Shown piece after piece: positions 7,544 through 18,442 of a stretch of DNA of 64,000 nucleotides. How positions within the stretch are numbered: the stretch's first letter is position 1; the number at the start of each line of letters is the position of its first letter. The notes beneath the pieces are model-generated. The model saw nothing but the letters and a program-made list of their open reading frames with translations, had not been told where the DNA came from and ran no database searches. The position numbers and the translations under genes are program-made. The DNA lies in contig NZ_ACIS01000004.1 in the NCBI RefSeq assembly GCF_000174355.1, positions 128,924 to 192,923 on the forward strand, given 5' to 3'. This DNA is from Pseudogulbenkiania ferrooxidans 2002 (GTDB taxonomy: Bacteria > Pseudomonadota > Gammaproteobacteria > Burkholderiales > Chromobacteriaceae).

Positions 7544-8668
7544 TTAGAAGCTGTGCTTCATGCCAATACCGAAGGCTTGCGGGTCGGCGCCGGCGCCAAC
7601 TGAGGCAAGGCCATTCACACCAAAGTTGACGCTCTGAGCCTTGTTATTTTTGATTTTGGTAGCATAAGCGTAGAGTTGGGTGCGCTTGGACAGATCGTAG
7701 GTGCCGGCCAGAACCCATTGCTTGGCCTTGTAGTCATCCTCATTGCCGGAGGCGGCATTCTTCAACGCGCCCAGTGCACTATAGGACAGTTTGACGGTGG
7801 CGGCGCCGAATTCCTGGCCGGCCATGACGGTCCAGTCGTCCTGTTTCAGGTCGCTGCCGCTGGTGGTTGAGTCGAAGCGGCCCCATTCGTAGCCAGCACC
7901 GACGAAGGTGCCGGTGGCGAACTTGTAGCCGGCGGTCAGCTTGTAGAAGTCGGTATTGTCGCCTTTCGAGGTGGTGGCCGCTTTGTAGTCGCCCTTGTCG
8001 TACTGGCGGTCCCAGCCAGCGGCAACTTGCAGGCCACCCAGAGTGTAGTTGCCGGCGACGGACAGGCGTTGCGCATTGGTGCGACCAGTGCTGTTTTCCG
8101 TGCGGGTCTCGTCAACACCATAGGACACGCCTGCTTTGAAACCGGCGAAGGTCGGCGAGAGGTAGTGAACCGAGTTCTTCAGGCGGGTTTCTCCGCGACT
8201 GTAAATGCTGGTGCTGCCGGCGTTGTCGGCGGTGGTGTTGGAGCCAGCGTTGAGGCCGATGTCGGTCAGGCTCTTGTAGGCAGTATCGTTATATCCCAGC
8301 AGCACTTTGCCGAAGTCAGCGCTTTCCAAGCCTACAAAACTGTTGCGGGTGGCAAACGTGGCAGTGTTGCCTTTTTCGTCGGTGCCACCGTTTTCGAAGT
8401 GGCGCAGGCTCTGTTCAACTTGCCAGATCGCTTTCAGGCCATTGCCGAGATCTTCGTTGCCCTTGAAACCGATACGCGAGTTCTCGTCGCTGATACGGGT
8501 GGTGGACTTTACGTCATCGGCAGAGTTGGCAGCGCCGGTAGCTTTTACCGACTCGACGCCAGCACTGATGAAACCGTAAATGGTCACATCGGCCATGGCC
8601 GGGGCGGCAAACGCGCCGGCAACGACGGCGGCGATCATGATTTGTTTGTTGGCAAACAGTTGTTTCAT
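7544..8668 (-). CDS. Outer-membrane porin, Neisseria type (gram-negative porin family)
   Basis: General trimeric porin of the outer membrane. The ATG at 8668 gives 374 residues with a clear signal peptide of 26 residues (MKQLFANKQIM..., hydrophobic core, cleavage expected after AMA and before DVTIYG). DVTIYGFISAGVE is the standard first strand of betaproteobacterial porins, and the protein ends in aromatic Phe (MKHSF) as outer-membrane barrels do. The frame extends 15 codons upstream, but those would mask the signal peptide; GAAAGG lies upstream of the chosen start. It is monocistronic with its own terminator and a long AT-rich upstream region, consistent with strong, regulated expression. 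Confidence 0.93.
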   Translation of the reverse strand: MKQLFANKQIMIAAVVAGAFAAPAMADVTIYGFISAGVESVKATGAANSADDVKSTTRISDENSRIGFKGNEDLGNGLKAIWQVEQSLRHFENGGTDEKGNTATFATRNSFVGLESADFGKVLLGYNDTAYKSLTDIGLNAGSNTTADNAGSTSIYSRGETRLKNSVHYLSPTFAGFKAGVSYGVDETRTENSTGRTNAQRLSVAGNYTLGGLQVAAGWDRQYDKGDYKAATTSKGDNTDFYKLTAGYKFATGTFVGAGYEWGRFDSTTSGSDLKQDDWTVMAGQEFGAATVKLSYSALGALKNAASGNEDDYKAKQWVLAGTYDLSKRTQLYAYATKIKNNKAQSVNFGVNGLASVGAGADPQAFGIGMKHSF

Positions 8669-9292
8669 TTGGCAATGACCTTTCTTATGGGTACTGCTGG
8701 TGGAAGTAAGCAAATGATCAGCTTTTTATTATTACGGTGGCCCCCGTACCGGGATAACCAAGGAAAACTCATATGGTTTTCGCCGCCGTGTATTTGTAAC
8801 AAACAATGCCGCTTTCGTGTCTTGATCTGAAGTAGGGTAAAACGCCAGTTGACGAATTCCTTGTTTCTGTCATATGCGCCGGGCTTGGTAAAGGATGAGG
8901 GTTAAGTGTGGTGGTATGCCAATAAAACAGAAAATTTGCGGCATAAAATGCCAACGTCAATAGGTTTTCTTCTGTGGTTTTGCGGGGGTATCGCTACCGA
9001 GGTGTGTGGTGAAATTGTGACGGATTGTTTTAACTGGTCGCTCTAAGTGTTGTTTTTTTGTCTATTTGTTGCAAGATAGTGTCGTATTTATGCACATGTA
9101 CGTTTTGCGCAACAGGCAATGAATGAAGGCAAGGTCGGCGCTTGCCCTGATGGGCATCGGCTCGGAGTGGTGGTTGTAAGCGAAGGGCTGGGGAGAAGGG
9201 CCCAAAAGCAGCTTCTGGCCATTGGGAAAGCCCGAAGCTGATTTTGGCGAATGCTGTGGTGTTGACCGGAATGGTCGAGTTTTGCAGAGGGG
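8669..9292. other. 624-bp intergenic region upstream of the porin gene
   Basis: No convincing gene. The stretch is clearly more AT-rich than its surroundings, especially 8700-9100. It contains a short palindrome GGCAT-AAA-ATGCC at 8940-8952. The porin promoter must lie at its left end on the minus strand, but no -35/-10 pair could be fixed with confidence. A 63-codon minus-strand frame at 8769-8960 lacks a ribosome-binding site and any recognisable sequence. Confidence 0.5.
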
Positions 9293-9607
9293 TCAGGCGA
9301 GAAATTTGTTGGGGTAGACCTCGTCGATCAGGGTGCGGCAATCGACGACACGTAAATCATTGTCTTTGGCGAAATCCAGCAGGAACTGAAATACCGCGGG
9401 GTCGATTTTTTCCAGCTTCTTGTCGACGGCCACGCAGCGTACTCCTTCGAGCAACATCGGGCGCACATACGCGTGGTAGGCCAGTTTCTGATTGTCGCCA
9501 AAGGAGGCCAGGATGCCGGAGAGGCGTTCGGCCCAGTCGCTTGGGCGGAAGGTGCGTCCTTCAGAGGTGAGACCCTGAATGACGATTTCATATGGGTTAC
9601 AGATCAT
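9293..9607 (-). CDS. DUF3579 family protein
   Basis: A 104-residue cytosolic protein of unknown function. The N-terminal stretch with GRTFRPSDWAERLSG (around residues 18-32) and a central MLLEGVRCVAVDKKL are what I recognise as the DUF3579 family, widespread in Betaproteobacteria and often near stress or respiratory genes. No membrane segments or signal peptide. The start has no clear Shine-Dalgarno. It lies 124 bp downstream of dinG on the same strand, so co-transcription is possible. Confidence 0.75.
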   Translation of the reverse strand: MICNPYEIVIQGLTSEGRTFRPSDWAERLSGILASFGDNQKLAYHAYVRPMLLEGVRCVAVDKKLEKIDPAVFQFLLDFAKDNDLRVVDCRTLIDEVYPNKFLA

Positions 9608-9731
9608 AGTGATGGACCGGAGGAGTACTTGTTCTGTGTAGTCTCTCGAATCCCGGCCTATGGTGCTATTGGTGTTTTACCCATTTTGCCGGGGTGTGCA
9701 CTCGAGGGTTTGCCCGCATTCTACCCCAAAA

Positions 9732-11858
9732 CTAGATGCGCTTGAACGGGGGCAATGAGGCCAACAGCTTCTTGCCATAGCTCTGGCGCATCAGCCGGTT
9801 ATCAAGGATGGTGACCCGGCCGTAGTCCTGTTCGGTGCGAATCAGCCGGCCGACAGCCTGGATCAGCTTGATCGATGCTTCCGGCACGGTGATCTCGATG
9901 AACGGGTTGCCGCCACGCTTCTCGATCCAGCGCGACAGTGTGCGGCCGACCGGGTCATCCGGCATGGCGAAGGGCAGCTTGGCGATGATCACGTGTACGC
10001 AACTCTCGCCGGGCAGGTCTAGTCCTTCCGAAAATGAATCAAGGCCGAAAATGACGCTCGCTTCACCTTGCTTGAGGCGTTCATGGTGCTGCACCAAAAG
10101 CCGGCTCTTGGGCAGTTCGCCCTGGATCAGCAGCCGTTCGCGCAGTCCTGCCGGTACGGCGGCCGCGACTTCCTGCATCTGCTTGCGTGACGAGAATAGC
10201 ACCAGCGAGCCGAGTGGTTCGGTGACGTCGATCAGTCGCGGCAGCCATTCGACGATCTCCCGGGTATGAGCGGCAGGGTCCTTGGGGGAGGCTACCATGG
10301 GGGGGAGGTACAACTCCCCTTGTTCCTGGAAGCTGAATGGCGAATCTAGGGCGACGCAGCTGACATCGGGCAGCCATTTGAGGCCGGTTTGCGACAGCAG
10401 CAGGTCGAATTCGCCCAGCGAGCGCAGCGTGGCCGAGGTCAACAGGGCGCCGGCGGCGCGGCGCCATAGGGTGCCGGCGAGGCTCGCAGCGGCACTGACC
10501 GGCGAGGCGCTGAACAGGTAGTCGCCCTTGCCTTCTGTGCGCCGGGTGATCCACTTGGCGATCGGCGGAGCGTTCTCGTCGGGGGTCTTCTCGAACAGAT
10601 CCCACACCGCCATCAGCTGTTCTGAGCGGCCGATCAGAAAGCCCAGGTCGCTGCTGAGCTTGTCGACCAGCGAAGTCTCGCTGCTTTTGTCCTTGCGTGC
10701 GTCGCCCAGCGCGTCGTTCATCGACGTCAGGTGCTTGTAGACCATCCGCGCCGACATGGCGAGGTTGGCGGCGGGCACGGTGAAGCGCTCGGGGAGGATG
10801 CCGTCGTCGATCAGCCAGGTCGGTTCCAGGTTGTCGCTGCTGGCAGCCAGCGCTTCTTCGCCTTCCAGCAGCCACAGCCATTCGGTTAGCGTCTCCATGC
10901 AGGCACCAGCAGCCTCGATGGCATTACCCGCCAGCTCGCTCTTGTTGGTCAGGCTGTCGACGCGGGTGGCGACGGCGGCGACCTTTTCCAGCCAGAACAT
11001 GGCCTGCGCCAACGAGTGCTCGGCGGAGAACTGGTTGACCGCCTTCTTGGCCAGGTGATGCGCCTCATCGATGCAGTAGAAGCTGTCATCCGGTGCCGGA
11101 AGGATAACCCCGCCGCCCATGGCAACGTCGGCCAGCATCAGATCATGGTTGGCGACCACGACATCCACCGTTTCCAGGGTTTCGCGGGCGAGATAAAACG
11201 GACATTCGGGACGATTGGGGCACGCAGCCTTGAGGCAGCTGTGCCGGTCATTGGTGACGCGGCTCCATAGGCCGTCTTCGACTACCTCTTGCCAGGTATC
11301 GCGATCACCGTTCCAGCGCCGGTAATAGAATTCATCGGCCATCTGACGCAGTGCTTCCAGCTCTTCGGCCTGCGGCTTGCGGTCCCATAGGGCCAACTCC
11401 GGCTCCGGTGCCAGCAATTGGCCTTGTGCCGAGTTTGCCGTCAGTTGATAGAGGCGGTGTGGGCAAAGATAGCGCCCGCGCCCCTTGGCTAGGGCAAAGG
11501 TGAGCGGCAGCCCGCTGTTGTCCACCACGAAGGGCAGGTCCCGGTTGACGAGTTGTTCCTGCAGCGCGACGGTGGCGCTGGTGACCACCAGCTTCTTGCC
11601 GCGCGCGCGCGCCATGACGCCGCCGGCCAGCAGGTAAGCCAGGCTCTTGCCGACACCGGTGGGGCCTTCCACCACAATGATGCTTTCCCCCTCGCGCTCG
11701 GGCAGCTCATCGCCTTCCTTGTTCTTGCTGCGCGAGAAGGCGTTGGCGATTTCGGCCAACATACGGCGTTGGGCATTGCGCGGGCGGAACCCAGGCAGGT
11801 TGTCGGCAATGGCGCGGTAGTGGTCGCGAATGGCGTCTTTTTCGGCATCGGTCAGCAT
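9732..11858 (-). CDS. dinG: ATP-dependent DNA helicase DinG
   Basis: Iron-sulfur 5'-3' helicase of the XPD/DinG family that resolves R-loops and D-loops. It has 708 residues (E. coli 716). Walker A GPTGVGKS is at 65-72 and DEAH at 264-267. Four cysteines between them (132, 208, 213, 219) match the 4Fe-4S ligands. The C-terminal helicase half has GLDSFSEGLDLPG and QAVGRLIRTEQDYG. In E. coli dinG is LexA-controlled; I could not pick out a LexA box in the 150-bp divergent gap to the decarboxylase gene. No strong Shine-Dalgarno is visible before the ATG. Confidence 0.96.
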   Translation of the reverse strand: MLTDAEKDAIRDHYRAIADNLPGFRPRNAQRRMLAEIANAFSRSKNKEGDELPEREGESIIVVEGPTGVGKSLAYLLAGGVMARARGKKLVVTSATVALQEQLVNRDLPFVVDNSGLPLTFALAKGRGRYLCPHRLYQLTANSAQGQLLAPEPELALWDRKPQAEELEALRQMADEFYYRRWNGDRDTWQEVVEDGLWSRVTNDRHSCLKAACPNRPECPFYLARETLETVDVVVANHDLMLADVAMGGGVILPAPDDSFYCIDEAHHLAKKAVNQFSAEHSLAQAMFWLEKVAAVATRVDSLTNKSELAGNAIEAAGACMETLTEWLWLLEGEEALAASSDNLEPTWLIDDGILPERFTVPAANLAMSARMVYKHLTSMNDALGDARKDKSSETSLVDKLSSDLGFLIGRSEQLMAVWDLFEKTPDENAPPIAKWITRRTEGKGDYLFSASPVSAAASLAGTLWRRAAGALLTSATLRSLGEFDLLLSQTGLKWLPDVSCVALDSPFSFQEQGELYLPPMVASPKDPAAHTREIVEWLPRLIDVTEPLGSLVLFSSRKQMQEVAAAVPAGLRERLLIQGELPKSRLLVQHHERLKQGEASVIFGLDSFSEGLDLPGESCVHVIIAKLPFAMPDDPVGRTLSRWIEKRGGNPFIEITVPEASIKLIQAVGRLIRTEQDYGRVTILDNRLMRQSYGKKLLASLPPFKRI

Positions 11859-12008
11859 GGGGCAGATTTTACCCGAAGGGGGGATTGTGCGCCCGCATCA
11901 ATGACGCACCACTGTCCGCGAGCTAGGATGAGGGCAAAACTAGCATGTGAACAGAATGTCGTACTGTCATGGGTCAGCATCATCGCGTTGAGTCGGGAGG
12001 AGGGGTAA

Positions 12009-13967
12009 ATGACACCCGTGAGCCGAGTGCTGGTGGTGAGCGACGATGCCAAATGGCAAGGGGAAGTGCTGGCGGGGCTGGGGGCGGCGGCGATGCAGCT
12101 GGAGAATCCCTTCGGTCTTAGCTTTCTTGGAGCGGCCCGGCTGGGCGAAGCCATGGAGAGGGTGGCGGCCGACGGGGAGATCCAGATCGTCCTGGTCGAC
12201 AAACAGCTGGGTGAGGAAGGTCTTGCCCAGCCGGCGGTGCAGTTGGCGAACCGGATCATCGCTTTCCGTCCAGAATTGTCGCTGTACATCCTGCTGGTGG
12301 ACGATGACCAGAAACTGCTGGTCGAGGAGATGGCCAGTCATGCCGTGGATGGCTATTTTTACCGGGAGGAACTCGACTTCAGCGGTTGGTTCCGGATTCT
12401 GACGGCCGAATTGGCCGAAAAATCGGCTACCCCGTTCTACGACCGGCTGAAACAGTACGTACGGATGGCCAAGGATTCCTGGCATACACCGGGACATTCC
12501 GGGGGTGACTCGCTGAAAGGCAGCCCATGGGTGGGTGATTTCTACGAATTCGTCGGCGAGAACATGCTGCGGGCTGATTTATCGGTGTCGGTGCCCATGC
12601 TCGATTCGCTGTTGCATCCGACCGGAGTGATCGCCGAGTCGCAGGCGCTGGCCGCCAAGGCGTTCGGCGCGCGCAAGACTTATTTCGCCACCAATGGCAC
12701 ATCGACCTCCAATAAGGTCATTTTCCAGACTTTGTTGACGCCGGGTGCGACGCTGCTGCTGGATCGCAATTGCCACAAGTCGGTGCATCACGGTGTGATC
12801 CTGTCTGGTGCCCGCCCGGTCTATCTCGATTCCTCGATCAATCCCAAGTACGGCATTTTCGGGCCGGTGTCGAAAGCCACTCTGTTTGCCGCCATCCAGG
12901 CGCACCCGGAGGCGCGGGTGTTGATCCTGACCTCGTGCACTTACGATGGGCTGCGCTACGATCTCGAACCGATCGTCGAGGCGGCTCACGCCAGGGGGAT
13001 AAAGGTAGTCGTGGACGAGGCGTGGTATGGCTTTGCCCGTTTCCACCCGGAACTTCGGCCTACCGCGTTGGAGGCGGGGGCGGATTATGTCACGCAAAGC
13101 ACCCACAAGGTGCTGTCGGCCTTTTCGCAGGCGGGCATGATTCACGTCAACGACCCCGACTTCGACGAGCATCTGTTTCGAGAAAACTTCAATATGCATG
13201 CCTCGACCAGCCCCCAGTACAACCTGATTGCCAGCCTCGATGTGGCGCGCAAGCAGGCGGTGATGGAGGGGTATCGGTTGCTGGAGCGTACATTGAGGCT
13301 GGCCCAGGAGTTGCGGCAGAAGATCGATTCGACCGGAGTATTTCGCGTGCTGGAATTGGAGGATCTGCTCCCGGAGGAGGTACGGGAGGATGGTATCCGG
13401 CTTGATCCCACCAAGCTCACGATCGATATCACCGGCTCCGGATTCAGTGCGGATGAATTGCAGCAGGCCTTGTTCGAGCGCTACAACATCCAGGTGGAGA
13501 AGTCGACATTCAGCACGGTTACGTTGTTGCTGACCATCGGCACCACGCGCAGCAAGGTATCGCGGCTGCACGATGCCATGCTGCGGCTGGCCAAGGAAAA
13601 GCGACCGCGGCATACGCCGCGGCGTCTGCCGGAGATTCCCCATTTCAGCCGGCTGGCGTGCCTGCCACGCGATGCCTTTTATGAAGAAGGGGAACGTCTA
13701 CCCTTATTGGATGATGAGGGGCGACCGAATAGCGAGCTGCTAGGGCGGGTGTGCTGCGACCAGATCGTTCCCTATCCGCCGGGGATTCCGGTGTTGGTGC
13801 CGGGCCAGGTGATCGACGAGAGCATCCTGTCCTATCTGGCGCGCCTTCAAAAAGCACAAAAAACCATAGAAATGCACGGCTTGGCAGGTAATTCTGGTGA
13901 TTACGTAGTGCGGGTTCTCAGTTCGGTAGAGTTTTTGCAATTGCCGAGCAGAATATTGTTCGGTTGA
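12009..13967 (+). CDS. Orn/Lys/Arg decarboxylase family protein
   Basis: PLP-dependent basic amino acid decarboxylase of the fold-type I, LdcI/SpeF/AdiA family, 652 residues (E. coli paralogues 711-756). Residues 1-135 form the receiver-like wing domain. The PLP lysine is Lys367 in STHKVLSAFSQ, and VDEAWYG (335-341) holds the cofactor aspartate. The C-terminal domain runs from about 520. The substrate cannot be decided by eye. The next gene on the same strand is argF, which links it loosely to ornithine or arginine. The start has a strong GGGAGGAGG. No antiporter gene is adjacent, unlike acid-resistance decarboxylases, so a biosynthetic polyamine role is at least as likely. Confidence 0.9.
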   Translation: MTPVSRVLVVSDDAKWQGEVLAGLGAAAMQLENPFGLSFLGAARLGEAMERVAADGEIQIVLVDKQLGEEGLAQPAVQLANRIIAFRPELSLYILLVDDDQKLLVEEMASHAVDGYFYREELDFSGWFRILTAELAEKSATPFYDRLKQYVRMAKDSWHTPGHSGGDSLKGSPWVGDFYEFVGENMLRADLSVSVPMLDSLLHPTGVIAESQALAAKAFGARKTYFATNGTSTSNKVIFQTLLTPGATLLLDRNCHKSVHHGVILSGARPVYLDSSINPKYGIFGPVSKATLFAAIQAHPEARVLILTSCTYDGLRYDLEPIVEAAHARGIKVVVDEAWYGFARFHPELRPTALEAGADYVTQSTHKVLSAFSQAGMIHVNDPDFDEHLFRENFNMHASTSPQYNLIASLDVARKQAVMEGYRLLERTLRLAQELRQKIDSTGVFRVLELEDLLPEEVREDGIRLDPTKLTIDITGSGFSADELQQALFERYNIQVEKSTFSTVTLLLTIGTTRSKVSRLHDAMLRLAKEKRPRHTPRRLPEIPHFSRLACLPRDAFYEEGERLPLLDDEGRPNSELLGRVCCDQIVPYPPGIPVLVPGQVIDESILSYLARLQKAQKTIEMHGLAGNSGDYVVRVLSSVEFLQLPSRILFG

Positions 13968-14147
13968 TTGCTTGCCAGTCCGGCCGATTTCCGATAAATA
14001 TAAGGTTTGTCGCATTTGTGTAAGTTTTCGGCCGATTGGCCACATTTTGCGACATCCTGATGTACCGATAATTTTGCAACCAGCGTGTAGTACGTGCCGC
14101 CGCGCAAGACTTCCGGGCCCGGCGGCCATTTATTTTGGATTGTGACC

Positions 14148-15071
14148 ATGACGCAAGTAAGACATTACCTGCAATTCAGTGACCTGAACCGCGATGACTA
14201 CCAGTACCTCTTCCAGCGTGCCCAGGTACTGAAGCGACGACATGGCTCCGGAGAGCTGTACCGTCCGCTGGTAGGCAAGGTGATGTCGATGGTGTTCGAG
14301 AAGAACTCCACCCGCACCCGGGTGTCATTCGAAGCCGGCATGTCCCAGCTGGGTGGCCACGCCATGTTCCTCGATGCCAACACGTCGCAGCTGGGTCGCG
14401 GCGAGCCGATCGAGGATACGGCGCGGGTGCTGTCGCGCATGAGCGATATCATCATGATCCGCACCTTCGAGCAATCCAATGTCGAGCGTCTGGCCGCCAA
14501 TTCGCGCGTGCCGGTGATCAACGGGCTGACCAACGAGTATCACCCGTGCCAGATTCTGGCCGATATCCTGACCTTCATCGAGCATCGCGGTCCGATCAAG
14601 GGCAAGACGGTGGCCTGGGTGGGCGACGGCAACAATATGTGCCGCACCTGGCTGCAGGCCGCCAAGCTGCTCGATTTCAAGCTCAAGGCGGCGACACCGG
14701 TGGGCTACGAGCTGAAGGCTCTGGACGGCCAGCATTACGGCCCGGAGCATTTCGAGCCTAGCCATAGTGCCGAGCACGCCGTGGCTGGCGCCGATCTGGT
14801 GACCACCGACGTGTTTACCAGCATGGGCTTCGAAGCGGAGTCCGTGGCGCGCATGGAAGCGTTCCGCAACTATCAGATCACAGCCGATCTGATGAAGCAC
14901 GCCAAGCCGGATGCCCTGTTCATGCACTGTCTGCCGGCGCACCGCGGTGAAGAGGTGGCCGCCGACGTGATCGACGGTCCGCAAAGCGTGGTGTGGGATG
15001 AGGCGGAAAACCGTATGCACGGGCAGAAAGCCCTAATAGAATATCTCCTGCTGGGTCGTGTAGACGACTGA
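14148..15071 (+). CDS. argF: Ornithine carbamoyltransferase
   Basis: Makes citrulline from ornithine and carbamoyl phosphate in arginine biosynthesis. The ATG at 14148 gives 307 residues, the normal length. The carbamoyl-phosphate motif STRTR is at 54-58, HPCQ at 132-135, and the ornithine loop HCLPAHRGEE near 270. The frame extends 18 codons upstream, but MTQVRHYLQFSDL is the typical N-terminus. A 180-bp gap separates it from the decarboxylase, and a 221-bp gap filled by a large palindromic repeat separates it from argG, the next enzyme of the pathway. Confidence 0.97.
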   Translation: MTQVRHYLQFSDLNRDDYQYLFQRAQVLKRRHGSGELYRPLVGKVMSMVFEKNSTRTRVSFEAGMSQLGGHAMFLDANTSQLGRGEPIEDTARVLSRMSDIIMIRTFEQSNVERLAANSRVPVINGLTNEYHPCQILADILTFIEHRGPIKGKTVAWVGDGNNMCRTWLQAAKLLDFKLKAATPVGYELKALDGQHYGPEHFEPSHSAEHAVAGADLVTTDVFTSMGFEAESVARMEAFRNYQITADLMKHAKPDALFMHCLPAHRGEEVAADVIDGPQSVVWDEAENRMHGQKALIEYLLLGRVDD

Positions 15072-15074
15072 AGA

Positions 15075-15244
15075 GCCTGTTTCATCAGGCGGCTGAGCCT
15101 TCGCACCTTGAGTGCCGGCGGACTGCGGGCGAATTTTTAATTCGCTCAGCGTTGCGGAATCCTCATGTGCTCTGAGTACATTCAGGTTTCCCCTGCTCCG
15201 GTGGCGCTCGATCTGCTCCGGCTCGCTCGCCTGCTGAAATAGGC
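15075..15244. repeat. Large intergenic palindromic repeat (copy A)
   Basis: Ends form an inverted repeat: 15075-15091 and 15228-15244 match at 15 of 17 bases. Inside is a 51-nt core (15140-15190) that matches, reverse-complemented, the core of the element at 47578-47628 at 41 of 51 positions without gaps. It fills the argF-argG gap. Confidence 0.75.
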
Positions 15245-15292
15245 CTACATTCCTGCAAGGGAACTCCGAACATTTCGCCGAAAGAAAACGTA

Positions 15293-16513
<1,221 letters not shown>

Positions 16514-16530
16514 CAGTGGCACGGCGTAAT

Positions 16531-16563
16531 AAAAAACCGCACCGGGGTGGTGCGGTTTTTTTA
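16531..16563 (+). terminator. Terminator after argG
   Basis: Stem AAAAAACCGCACC / GGTGCGGTTTTTT (16531-16543 and 16549-16561), loop GGGGT, ending in a T run. Confidence 0.92.
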
Positions 16564-16607
16564 TCGGCTCCGTATAATGGCGGGGCTAAACAAATCAGGG
16601 ACTTGCA

Positions 16608-16811
16608 ATGAGCGAAGAGCAGTTCACCAATATCTCGCTGGCCGTGTGTCTGACCGGCCTCGTGGTGTTCATCGGATTCATCATCTGGGATCTGGGCAAA
16701 AAGTCCGGCGCCGGCAAGTTCGGCACGGCGGTGCTGTTCCTGGTGCTGGGGCTGGGTGTCGGTGGCTTCATCTTCAAGAATGTCCTGGTAGAGTTTTTCA
16801 TTCTGAAGTAA
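16608..16811 (+). CDS. DUF2788 small membrane protein
   Basis: A 67-residue inner-membrane protein with two hydrophobic segments (about residues 9-28 and 39-62) separated by the basic loop DLGKKSGAGK. Length and layout match the DUF2788 family of Betaproteobacteria, whose function is unknown. AGGGA lies just upstream of the ATG. It is monocistronic, between the argG terminator and a bidirectional terminator shared with trpE. Confidence 0.8.
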   Translation: MSEEQFTNISLAVCLTGLVVFIGFIIWDLGKKSGAGKFGTAVLFLVLGLGVGGFIFKNVLVEFFILK

Positions 16812-16854
16812 CCGATCGGGGTCTTGCTCCCCGTGGTTGCTCGCTCGATTGATC

Positions 16855-16898
16855 AAAAAAACACTGGCCCTTCCTGTTGGAAGCGCCAGTGTTTTTTT
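16855..16898. terminator. Bidirectional terminator between the DUF2788 gene and trpE
   Basis: Outer stem AAAAAAACACTGGC (16855-16868) with GCCAGTGTTTTTTT (16885-16898) and an inner CTTCC/GGAAG pairing. It has T runs in both directions. Confidence 0.88.
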
Positions 16899-16926
16899 AC
16901 GCCCGTCGTACGCGTGTGGATATGGC

Positions 16927-18390
16927 TTAAGCGTCGAGCCCGCTCTGTGCCAGTTCGGCGGCACGGATCACGGCGCGAGCCTTGTTTTGGGTTTCTTGCC
17001 ATTCCGATTCGGGGACCGAGTCGGCGACGATGCCGGCGCCGGACTGCACGTACAGCATGTTGTTCTTGACCACGGCGGTACGGATGGCGATGGCCAGGTC
17101 CATGTCGCCGGAGAAGCCAAGGTAGCCGACGGCGCCGCCGTAGACGCCGCGCTTGGTGGGTTCGAACTCGTCGATGATCTCCATGGCACGCACTTTCGGC
17201 GCGCCGGACAAGGTGCCGGCCGGGAAGGCGGCCTTGAGAATGTCGATATTCGAAACCTCGGGGGAAACGCGGCCCTCGACACTGGAGACGATGTGCATCA
17301 CGTGCGAGTAGCGTTCGATCACCATGTTGTCGGTGACGTTTACGCTGCCGACATCGGCGACACGGCCGACGTCGTTGCGGCCGAGGTCCATCAGCATGAC
17401 GTGTTCGGCGATCTCCTTCGGGTCGGCCAGCAATTCTTCGGCCAACCGTTCGTCTTCCTCGCGGTTTTTGCCGCGCACGCGGGTGCCAGCGATCGGCCGT
17501 ACCGTCACAGTGTCGGTCTCGCGCCGCACCAGAATTTCCGGCGAGGCCCCAACCACGTGGAAGTCGTCGAAGTGGTAGAAGAACATGTACGGCGATGGGT
17601 TCAGGCTGCGCAATGCGCGGTATAGCGTCAGCGGCGAGTCGTGATAGGGCATCTGCAGCCGCTGCGCCAGCACCACCTGCATGATGTCGCCGTCGACGAT
17701 GTATTGTTTGGCACGCTCGACGGCGTGCTTGAATTCTTCCTGGCCGTATTCCGAGCGCGCCTGGGTCGGCTGGCTCGGCAGCGACAGCGGAATGGCCACC
17801 GGTTCGCGCAGCTTGGCGCGCAGCTGGCCGAGGCGCGCCTGCGCCTTGATCAGTGCGTTGGGCACCGCCGGGTCGGCGTACACCACCAGGTAGAGCTTGC
17901 CGGACAGGTTGTCGACCACGGCGAGTTCTTCCGACAGCATCAGCAGGATGTCCGGGGTGCCGACCGGGTCGGGTTTCTGCGTGGCGGCCAGCCGCTTCTC
18001 GATGTGGCGGATGGTGTCGTAGCCGAAATAGCCGACCAGGCCGCCGGTGAAGCGCGGCAGCGACTCGACCGGTGGGGTGCGGAAGCGCTGCTGAAAGGTG
18101 TCGATGAAGGCGAGCGGGTCTCCCTCGTACTGCTCGATGACCTTGTCGCCGTACTCGACCTGCACCTTGTGGCCGTTGACGCGCAGGCGCGTGGTGGCGG
18201 GCAGGCCGATGAAGGAGTAGCGGCCGAAGCGCTCGCCGCCCACCACCGACTCCAGCAGGTAGGAGTAGGGCAGGTTGGCCAGTTTCAGGTAGACCGACAG
18301 CGGGGTGTCGAGGTCGGCGAACAGTTCGAGGGTGACCGGAATGCGGTTGTAGCCGGCGGCGGCAAGGCGTGTGAATTCGTCGTGCGTCAT
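16927..18390 (-). CDS. trpE: Anthranilate synthase component I
   Basis: Chorismate-using subunit of anthranilate synthase, the first step of tryptophan synthesis. It has 487 residues. The tryptophan feedback site LLES is at 45-48, followed by [10 protein letters not shown]. The catalytic half includes [22 protein letters not shown]-like sequence and the [11 protein letters not shown] motif. The glutaminase partner TrpG is not in the window. It is the last gene of a minus-strand group rpe-SDR-gph-trpE, an arrangement common in Betaproteobacteria. The 132-bp gap before it contains a candidate Trp-rich leader peptide. An exact uptake-like 12-mer lies at 17436-17447. Confidence 0.97.
   Translation of the reverse strand: MTHDEFTRLAAAGYNRIPVTLELFADLDTPLSVYLKLANLPYSYLLESVVGGERFGRYSFIGLPATTRLRVNGHKVQVEYGDKVIEQYEGDPLAFIDTFQQRFRTPPVESLPRFTGGLVGYFGYDTIRHIEKRLAATQKPDPVGTPDILLMLSEELAVVDNLSGKLYLVVYADPAVPNALIKAQARLGQLRAKLREPVAIPLSLPSQPTQARSEYGQEEFKHAVERAKQYIVDGDIMQVVLAQRLQMPYHDSPLTLYRALRSLNPSPYMFFYHFDDFHVVGASPEILVRRETDTVTVRPIAGTRVRGKNREEDERLAEELLADPKEIAEHVMLMDLGRNDVGRVADVGSVNVTDNMVIERYSHVMHIVSSVEGRVSPEVSNIDILKAAFPAGTLSGAPKVRAMEIIDEFEPTKRGVYGGAVGYLGFSGDMDLAIAIRTAVVKNNMLYVQSGAGIVADSVPESEWQETQNKARAVIRAAELAQSGLDA
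17436..17447 (-). repeat. Uptake-sequence-like 12-mer
   Basis: Exact copy inside trpE in the sense direction, read as part of Arg-Leu-Ala-Glu. Confidence 0.75.
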
Positions 18391-18442
18391 GCTTTATCCC
18401 AAAATGACCAGAAACGGAAAACGATGCAAACGGAGGTGTGGC

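Noticed and set aside
8769-8960. 63-codon frame upstream of the porin gene
   Set aside because: No ribosome-binding site, AT-rich promoter region, no recognisable sequence.
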